In this document: positions 57,001 through 64,000 of the stretch, in pieces
Layout of the letters: every line of letters starts with the position of its first letter
Numbering within the stretch: position 1 is the stretch's first letter
Origin: Collybiopsis luxurians FD-317 M1
Lineage: Eukaryota > Basidiomycota > Agaricomycetes > Agaricales > Omphalotaceae
DNA length: 64,000 bases
Assembly (NCBI GenBank): GCA_000827265.1
Contig: KN834789.1
Location: 62,001-126,000, forward strand
Reading direction: 5' to 3'
Program-made: the position numbers and the translations under genes
The notes under the pieces: generated by a model
The model's input: the letters and a program-made list of their open reading frames with translations, nothing else
The model's database searches: none
What the model was told of the DNA's origin: nothing

Positions 57001-58415
57001 AACGAAGCAACGAGATATGAAGAACCGGAGGAAGTTTTCGTAATTCGGTGTACCGAACGGCGTCTTGAAGGCTGTTGCACTGCTCACAAAAATACCTATC
57101 GAACGAATTGGCACATATAAATGTCCTTGGTGACAGACTTACTGGTTATCACCTGTCAAAGTTTCATGTTCAAGAAGGCTTTCAATGCGTTCTTCGAGCT
57201 TGGAGTTGTTCTAGAACATGCTCAAATTTCGTGAAAGAACTCAGACAAACCGATCCAAACCTGGAAATTAACTTCAATTTCCCAAAAATTCGTGGTGCGC
57301 TCCGAAGAGTAACCACACCTCACACACAGTGTGCCATATACTTGCTCGCCTTCGAACTGTAGGTTTTTGAGAGAGTGAATAAGAGTAATTCATTTGCAGC
57401 GCGTACTTGAGAAGTAATTAATGATTGCAAAGATGGCTGCGGTTGTTTCTTGAACTCTGCGTCCAGATGGGTCATGAATAATTTCGAGAATCTAACGATG
57501 CATCAGAATGCGAGGTGAAATAGCAACAATTATCCCTACTCTTGGGCATCCTGTTGCTCGGCAGCACGCAGTTGTAGGCTTTCCACAAGTTTGGTTGGAT
57601 TAAATACACTCTGAACACTTTCTTGAAGAGCAGCGAAAGTAGCCTGTAGCTGAAATATCGGCGATTCCTGAGCTTAATGTAAGCTAAAGTAGTTGAAATG
57701 GGTTGGCCAAGAAGCGGTACCATGGATTTCGTCTCTGATCCTATTGATGGGTAGTTGTAAACACCCGCACGAAATATTGGATCCCGAAACCAAACTTGAA
57801 GTGAAGCATTCGCGTAACAAGTGGCACCTAGATTCTATTCAGTGCTTTAGCAAACCACCAATCAACATTTAAATGAGATTCGATCCCAACCTTCAGTCCC
57901 ACAGGTAAATCCGGATCTTTGACGGATAGTAACGGATTTTCTCCCAGCTTTGCCAAGGCGAGAAAGTTGCCTTCGGCGGAACCTGAAACTCAGGGATGAG
58001 CGTATACACCACACCGGAACTGGAGTGTACCTTCGTCTTGCCATTTATCCTGCCCCAGATAATTCAAGCAATTTGGATTTTTTTTGCATGATTTTTTGCT
58101 GCAGGAAGGCGTCTCATTCTCGCCGTCCGAAATCACAATCACATCGTCGGATTCCTCTTTCCTTGTGTTATTGCGACTGGCTTGCTTTGAAGTCTGAATA
58201 CGTGTTTCCGACGTGTAATTATTGTGGCAAAACGAGTGATTGTTCCGCCTCGAAAAGCCACAAGTCGCGAGCAGATGTTCGCGTGTTATTGAGGACGAAT
58301 CGGTTACTTCAGTGCCAGCCCAGCCCCACGAATTAAGTTCATCCCGACGAAGGACTTGACCGGCGGTCAATACAGGAGAAGAAGAAGAGGGATTCTGTCT
58401 AGTACGCTTGCCCAT
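54021..58415 (-). CDS. Ubiquitin-specific protease, USP48 type
   Basis: Cysteine deubiquitinase. From ATG 58415: disordered N terminus, then the USP48-like lead-in CKKNPNCLNYLGQDKW. The Cys box GATCYANASLQVWF is on the minus strand near 57780-57830; the His box YELRGILLHKGSSAYHGHYE near 56780-56850. Downstream are two DUSP-like regions, each with a CEHG motif (near 55850 and 55320), and a Cys pair CPVCEVAVSERR. The C-terminal ubiquitin-like part reads RLTVTKSMTVKDVKVALQEQC, CQRLFHHGKELLENEATIA, ending LLGSSVLGVVD. The stop is at 54021-54023, found by splicing past an intron near 54270. Many short introns; internal junctions approximate. Confidence 0.85.
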
Positions 58416-58524
58416 GTAAGGTTACAAAAATGTTCAAGAAGACAAGAAACAAAGCGTAAAGGAATCTGACTGGTCTAAAAGGCAGAGAGGTAGCGATCAA
58501 GTGACTTTCATCACTACCACCATC
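58416..58524. promoter_or_regulatory. Shared divergent promoter, USP48-like/GAA1
   Basis: 109 bp between divergent start codons; no TATA box. Inferred from arrangement. Confidence 0.5.
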
Positions 58525-60866
58525 ATGGATGACCAAGGTCCTCGCTGGCAGCCTTTGCAGCGCATCCGACGTCTTTTGCGAGGCACAGGCGACCCTAATT
58601 TAGCTCGGATTCAGCGAAGAAGAGCTTTATTTTCATTGATAGCTCGTAGAATGGCGGCACTCAAGTATGTCGCCCTCGTTCTTCCAACGTCTGCTTCGAA
58701 CTCAGATTTACACTTAAGATTGATTCTTTTTCTCATGGGATATATATGGATGCTCGTTATTCCTTCCTCTCAGCTTGATCGAGGGGTGTACTTTGATGAA
58801 AATGCTCTGCAGCCAGGACAAGTGAGATCCAATTGGCTTTACAATTTCTAGAGCTGACCAAGCTTGTAGGTCAATACATATTGGAACTGGAAAGAGGTAC
58901 ACGACGCAGACCGCTTTTTGGACCAGTTGGAATTGCTCCGGGACTCCAATGCTACGAGTGAGCAGTGAGACTCAAGATATCTAGATGCTTTACGCGGCTT
59001 CTGACTTCCAAAAGGCGTTCTCAGTTCATCATGAATGAGTTCCGAAAAGTTGGTTTGGTGGCATCTACTCAGAGCTATGAATTTACGGGTGTCAACAAGG
59101 TTAGTTCGCGAGTTCCTTTGTCTTGAATCAGCGCTGACAACCGATAGGGTATTAACGGAACAAATGCGTACGCTATACTGTCATCGCCTCGTATATCAGG
59201 AGTAGAAGCTATGGTTATATCAGCGTCTTGGATCAGTAGAGCTAACGAAGGAGATGGAACCCTGAATTTACGAGGGGTGGCTACAGTACTTGCGCTATCT
59301 CGATTTCTCAAACGTAAGACCGCCCCGCTCGCCGCTATTTGTCGTCATACACGCTGACTTTTGTTGCTCTAGAATATTCTTTATGGGCTAAGGACTTGGT
59401 TTTCATAATCAGCGACGGCTATATGGATGGAATGCAGGCGTGGTTAAGTGCGTACCATGGCAGGATTCAGTCAAGTGAGTAACTTTCACGTTCCATGTCT
59501 TACGTTGAGCTCAATTTCCTTACAGATCTACAAGCCCAACCTCTTGAGCTCACTTCCGGTGTCATTTGGACCGCTATCAATATTGATTACCCTGGTCATT
59601 CCCTATCTCATCTCGGAATATTTCATGGTATGCTTTTCATATATGAACTGTCATCCAGCTCACGCTTCAATAGAGGGAAGGAACGGCCGACTACCCAACC
59701 AGGATCTCCTGAACTCCTTCCAACACATTGCTCGCCGTACTGGTGTACCGGTTGTCCTTTACGATCACAAAAACGATCCTGAATATTTGAGACATCTTCC
59801 CCAAAGTATACGTAATCATCGCGAGATACAAACATATGCAGCTCAAGCCCGAAATTTGTGGCGTCATATTGGGTACCAAGCATCCGGTTACGGAAGCGGA
59901 GTTCATGGTCTATTCCATCAATACCGAATCGATGCCTTTACCATGTTTGCGTTGCCTGCTGCAGGACCGCATGGCTTCCACTCGCTCGGCCGGTGCGTAA
60001 TGACAAGAGCTCTTACTCTCTTTCGGACGTTAATTCTTCTTCCGCAGGATCATTGAATCCACACTGCGGACCACAAATAATCTCCTAGAGCGACTTCACG
60101 CGTCTTTCTTCTTCTATATCCTGACCAACTTTGATCGCTTCGTAAAAATAGGTAACTACCTACCCAGCGCGATTTTGATCAGCGTTGCGATGATGTTTGG
60201 AGGCTTGCAAACCTGGGCCAGTGCCGCATGGACGGAGCGAGTTTCAGGGGAGCGTAAAACATCGGGAGCTACTCCTTTGACTTGGCTAAAACGAAGACGG
60301 CCAGTCCTTGACATCTTTTTCATCGTCATCTTCACGCATCTCTTCGGTGCTGGTGCTTTTTTTGTGTTAAGCAGCGAGACGTATAGTTCTCTTTGGGTGA
60401 GTCTCAGACTCTGCTCTTATATTCATACGATTTCCTTATATCGATCTAGTTCGCACCTTTCCTGCTTTTCCTGGGAGTCTACGCTCTACCGCTTGTCATA
60501 CCGACAATGATACCCCAACCACGCCCAGATACTGTCGCTCCTCTTTCCCTTGTTCTGAAAGCTTCCAATTTGTGTCTTGCCTCCACTGTGATATCCATCA
60601 TAACGGTCCTCAACTTTTCTCTCGCTGTGTGTCTGGCCGTTGCGTTGGGGATTCCATTGTCTACGGCATCTTCCTCATCAAAAAAAACTGCTCAGGTGGT
60701 CAAATATTCAGCTTACGTCCTGCTGGGCTTTGGCTGGGTCCTATTGAGGGACTACACTAGACGTTTGATTTGGAATTGGGATGTATTAGACGTCTGGCTG
60801 CTACCGTTCTTGTGCATTGTATACTTTCCCTTAACTCTTCAGGCCGCACTGGTATGCATTATATAG
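58525..60866 (+). CDS. GAA1: GPI transamidase subunit GAA1/GPAA1
   Basis: ER membrane subunit of the complex that attaches GPI anchors, with an M28-peptidase-like lumenal domain. N terminus RRALFSLIARRMAALK is spliced to a first membrane helix LILFLMGYIWMLVIPS, followed by the lumenal signature YFDENALQPGQVNTYWNW. Then FRKVGLVASTQSYEF, GINGTNAYAILSSPR, WAKDLVFIISDGYMDGMQAWL, AAGPHGFHSLGR, and from LERLHASFFFYIL onward a set of membrane helices to the C terminus LTLQAALVCII. About eight introns; the first has length divisible by three and no stop, so it could be retained. Convergent with the metaxin-like gene (56 bp). Confidence 0.92.
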
Positions 60867-60922
60867 CGATCACTACCTCACAAAAGAATCTTTTAATTTT
60901 AACACTCCAAACTCACACTGAA

Positions 60923-62089
60923 TTATCGAATCATACTACGGGGTCCTGCGGACATAAAAGTTATTATACCTCCCAAAGTCAGTCCTGCAAAGGCAAACCG
61001 TAAGCGAGTCACCCAGATGTCCTGCTCGCTTTCTGAGTCCATAGGGAGTAGGGATCGAAGAGAACCGCTATGCGATTCGGTACGGGTAGGCATAGGCGCA
61101 GACAATGTCAGATCATATAGACGATCGGCATGCGCGATCAGTGATGGGTAGGACGTAGTCACTAGTTCTTGCAACAGAGGGTCTGGATAAGGTGGTCGTA
61201 TAAGTAACAAGATATGAGCAGCTACGACTGCATCCAATAGCGAAGGACTGAAAGCGAAGTGTGAGTGATCGGTGGATAAATTTATATAAAGATTCATACC
61301 GATCTCCGTTGAAAAAACTGCCAGATCCCAGAAGGCGAGTATAGAGGTCAAGAGTGGTACGAGCTTTGTCCAGTACCTTGACGCCTTGTAAGTGACCTTG
61401 AAGGACAGAAAAATCACGTCCATACTTTTTCTCTCTCGAAAACCTTCAGAAATCTATCTCGAGGATTGACTTCTTTCGGAGGAGCAGACTTGGCAAAAGG
61501 TTTCTTCTCTTGCTCGATTCCTGGAAGACTCCATAGACCGGAGGACTCTAATCTACTCTTATACGACTCCCTCAACCTGTGCGGCGCGTAATATCTTTGC
61601 GGAATTGGAAAGCGGTATACGATGGACGGATGGGTGAGTTCGTTCCAATTTGCTTGCAGGGAGTAGAGCATGTGTAGCTGAAATAAAAAACTTCATAAAG
61701 TCGCGAAACGCAGGGAGAACGAGAGAATAACTTACGACTAGATCCCCCAAGTTCGACTCTGCGTGTGCAAGCCATGCAGCATCATGAGGCCTGGATACTG
61801 TAGGGCTAAGGCCACTGGCTTCCTTGTGAAGGTAGGATAGAATAGAAGAAAAAGGTGCCACAGAGTCTTTTCCATTCTTAAGGAATGGTAGCTGGCCTGA
61901 TAGTTGTCAAAAACTTGAAAGTCATAATTCGCGGTGCATACCGGATGGCGAAAGGTCTGGATTAATGGTTTCGACGACGACGAATCGAGAAGGGAGCAGC
62001 AGCTGTAAGTACATGAGTAGAGAAAGGGACATAGGATCCATTGAGGGGAGGCCCCATTGTGCTGGCCAAACGTGAATCTCAAAAGCCAT
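60923..62089 (-). CDS. Metaxin/SAM37-like outer mitochondrial membrane protein
   Basis: Predicted Sam37/Tom37 component of the sorting and assembly machinery for beta-barrel proteins. From ATG 62089: MAFEIHVWPAQWGLPSMDPMS, then LPSRFVVVETINPDLSPSG and LPFLKNGKDSVAPFSSILSYL, the GST-N-like Tom37 fold; a GST-C-like part LHMLYSLQANWNELTHPSIVY; FLKVFEREK spliced to VLDKARTTLDLYTRLLGSGSFF and SLLDAVVAAHILLLI. C-terminal helix LRFAFAGLTLGGIITFMSAG would be the tail anchor. Four or five introns. Family assignment rests on this architecture and motif wording. Confidence 0.82.
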
Positions 62090-62427
62090 GTAGTTGAGGA
62101 TTCGGTCCAAACGCGCTGAGTTCGGGCCGCTAGTTAGCGCCACACTTCGAAGTTCAATTCAACGTCTACGGCCTCTCATGCATAGTTTGACAAATGATAA
62201 TTGATTATATTTTCACTGAGTAGCACTAACTACAAATCATCGAAAGCTACGTAAAATTCATTGGGTGTTGGTCTAGCCAACATTGGACAGCATCGACAAA
62301 GCGAAAGGGACAGAGCGCAGAGCAGGAAAGCAAGCAGATAGCAATAGCACAAGAAAGCAAGGGAAAGCGAGGAATCATAAACAAGGCAAAGATACTCGAA
62401 AGTAAGAAGAAATAATTAATGATACCG
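62090..62427. other. Intergenic, metaxin to DUF7918 gene
   Basis: About 0.34 kb, A/G-rich on the plus strand around 62290-62400. It holds the metaxin promoter and the 3' flank of the next gene. No feature seen. Confidence 0.45.
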
Positions 62428-63698
62428 TTACAGGTCCAAATTACAGATGGTGAGGGGCACAGCGCTATAGCGAAACATTATAGCGCGAATCCGAGTCGTC
62501 TTGTGAAAGGCCCGAATCTGGTGAATTAAGACCTTGCGTACCGTAATACATGAAATTTGAAGGATCACCCGAGACGGTGGTAGCACGCCAGCTAGCAGTT
62601 CTCCGTGTATCGACGGTTGGTCTCCGTAAGGGATAAGGATTCTATTTTCGCATTGAGCGTGGTCGGGAGAAAGAATTTTTGGCAAATTAGTTACCGCAAT
62701 GTATGGTTTTTTCTCTTCTTTGTGAGGCCTTAGTGGCGGCGTCGGGCTTGGTGTAGGGGGTGCAGCCCCTGCAGGAGCACTTACAATCCGACGAACAGGA
62801 ACCCGCAAAGGCGGTTTTGGAGGCGGTGTGTTAGGAACTGGCTCCGTATCCATGATCCCTTGGGCTTGCAAAAACTCTTTGGGCTCCTGTTAGCAATTGT
62901 TCTTTTAAAAAAGCACTTATGGCCCACCTCGAGTTCTATATCTGAATACAAAAGAGACGTAGGTGGCAATCTTCTTGGAGTTAGAAGAGTTTTCGTCGTG
63001 CGGATGTATAGCCCAAGTAAACGGAGACTGTTCATAAGATTTGCTTTCCGCGCCAAAGCTAAGCGTGACAGATTAAAAAGGGCAAAGTAGAAGAAGAGTG
63101 GAGTCAGAGATACCCGGCATAAAGTTCACCAAACTGCTGTTGCGATTGAGAAAGCTTTGATAGGTCTTGGTATGGATTTGCTGGTCGAGGTGCAGTTCGC
63201 GTAACTCGCTTAATTTTTAACGTAATCATCCCAGCTTCAAGTTTGGAGGAAGAGGAAGGTGATCCCTGAATGACTGTGCAAGCATTGTTGAGATACGCAG
63301 TGAAGAAAAGTATAAGTGTAAACGAACTACTCGGATTTTCTTGAGTACTTTTGAATACGAAGGGTGCCTCGGTACTTTTTGAGGTACGGACACCTGAGCG
63401 ATATGTGGCGCCAGATCCAAGGAGAAATCTTCCAGGAACGACAACACCATCCAAGGTTATAAATGAGCAAGTGTCGACTTTGCCTCCAGCATCTGACCAA
63501 TGTACAGAGAATGTCTTTCCCTCTTCACCGGGAATCCAACAGGAGACTTGATTTGATTTGTTGTTTACAGCGGTCAAATATTCTGGAACTGGTAGGCCAT
63601 CGACCACAATCCATGCCTGTCCCGATACTGCTGAATTTCAAAATACGAGGGAAAAATTATAGACTTCTCACCGAAAAGCCGCGGTGTGTCAATGGCAT
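62428..63698 (-). CDS. DUF7918 domain protein
   Basis: Fungus-specific protein of unknown function. ATG 63698 starts MPLTHRGFS, which splices (GTGAGA donor) to AWIVVDGLPVPEY, the canonical opening of the domain. CWIPGEEGKTFSVHW, ITLDGVVVPGRFLL and EAPFVFKSTQE follow; after an intron come LGMITLKIKRV-like sequence and LSQSQQQFGELYAG. Reading through 62930-63060 gives FTWAIHPHDENSS and TYVSFVFRYRTR, then EPKEFLQAQGIMDTEP, as expected for the C-terminal end of the domain, followed by a proline-rich tail. Two junctions in the 3' half could not be fixed exactly, and the stop at 62428 assumes no further intron. Confidence 0.75.
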
Positions 63699-63962
63699 TC
63701 GTTATAACATGAACAGAGTCGTGAAAGTGTGAAGAACGTGGACGCACAGGTCCCTCTGGACTGGAAGGCCGGATTTCGTTGAAAAGAGGGATGGGTTTCG
63801 CAGGAAAAGATATAAAAAATGCACAGACGGGGAACTCAAGTTGAAGCTCAGGCACGGAGGCGCCACACGTGGGTTGACCTTGTATTTTAAGCGCTCGATG
63901 TCTTGTTTCGGAAATGATTCTCACGCTTGGCAAGATTTTTGAAGTTCAATTTCAGAACAGCT

Positions 63963-63982
63963 ATGCAGATCAAGATGGTCTT
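63963..63982 (+). CDS. Possible first exon of a gene leaving the window
   Basis: ATG followed by six in-frame codons (MQIKMV) and then a good GTAAGT splice donor at 63983, just before the window ends. It lies divergent to the DUF7918 gene at a spacing common here. Too short for identification; could be chance. Confidence 0.25.
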
Positions 63983-64000
63983 GTAAGTTACCGGTACTGA

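Overview
The window is nuclear DNA from a filamentous basidiomycete, most likely a mushroom-forming Agaricomycete. Nearly every gene is split by many introns of about 50 bp with GT...AG ends, genes lie tens of bases apart on both strands, and the recognisable proteins are fungal nuclear housekeeping proteins. There is also a fungus-specific DUF7918 protein and lineage-specific secreted and membrane families. No tRNA, rRNA, CRISPR or intact transposon was found.

Layout. 1-6.3 kb: arylamine N-acetyltransferase (partial), ADE1, a TFIIIC WD40 subunit and a short-chain dehydrogenase. 6.7-14.4 kb: a direct tandem segmental duplication, each unit holding an MFS transporter (+) and an F-box/LRR gene (-). 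Both transporters look intact, but the first F-box copy has lost its 3' part in a deletion of roughly 0.7 kb. 15-35.4 kb: an accessory region bounded by two inverted, diverged copies of a ~3.2 kb segment (about 15335-18700 and 32270-35405). In and between these arms lie four full-length paralogues plus remnants of a family with a signal peptide, an eight-cysteine ectodomain, a Ser/Thr-rich stalk, one membrane helix and a disordered tail. ORC1, the ESCRT-III-like CHMP7 and HSP12 sit inside this region. Each arm also carries a copy of a small secreted protein, intact on the right and frameshifted on the left.

35.7-45.4 kb: a dense housekeeping block of RPL26, V-ATPase subunit D, TRAPP BET3, mitochondrial uS13, XAP5/FAM50, BUD23, BCS1 and a J-domain/ankyrin protein. 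45.4-48.2 kb: gene-free. 48.2-64 kb: LUC7, a large unrecognised nuclear-looking protein, a USP48-type deubiquitinase, GAA1, a metaxin/SAM37-like protein and a DUF7918 protein.

Two themes stand out. Six divergent gene pairs have start codons only about 50-110 bp apart, implying shared bidirectional promoters. The accessory third is shaped by local direct and inverted duplication followed by decay. The eight-cysteine membrane-protein family is the best candidate for an undescribed system. Gene models were built by hand from frame continuity, splice signals and family conservation; an exon sum divisible by three was used as a check where stated.
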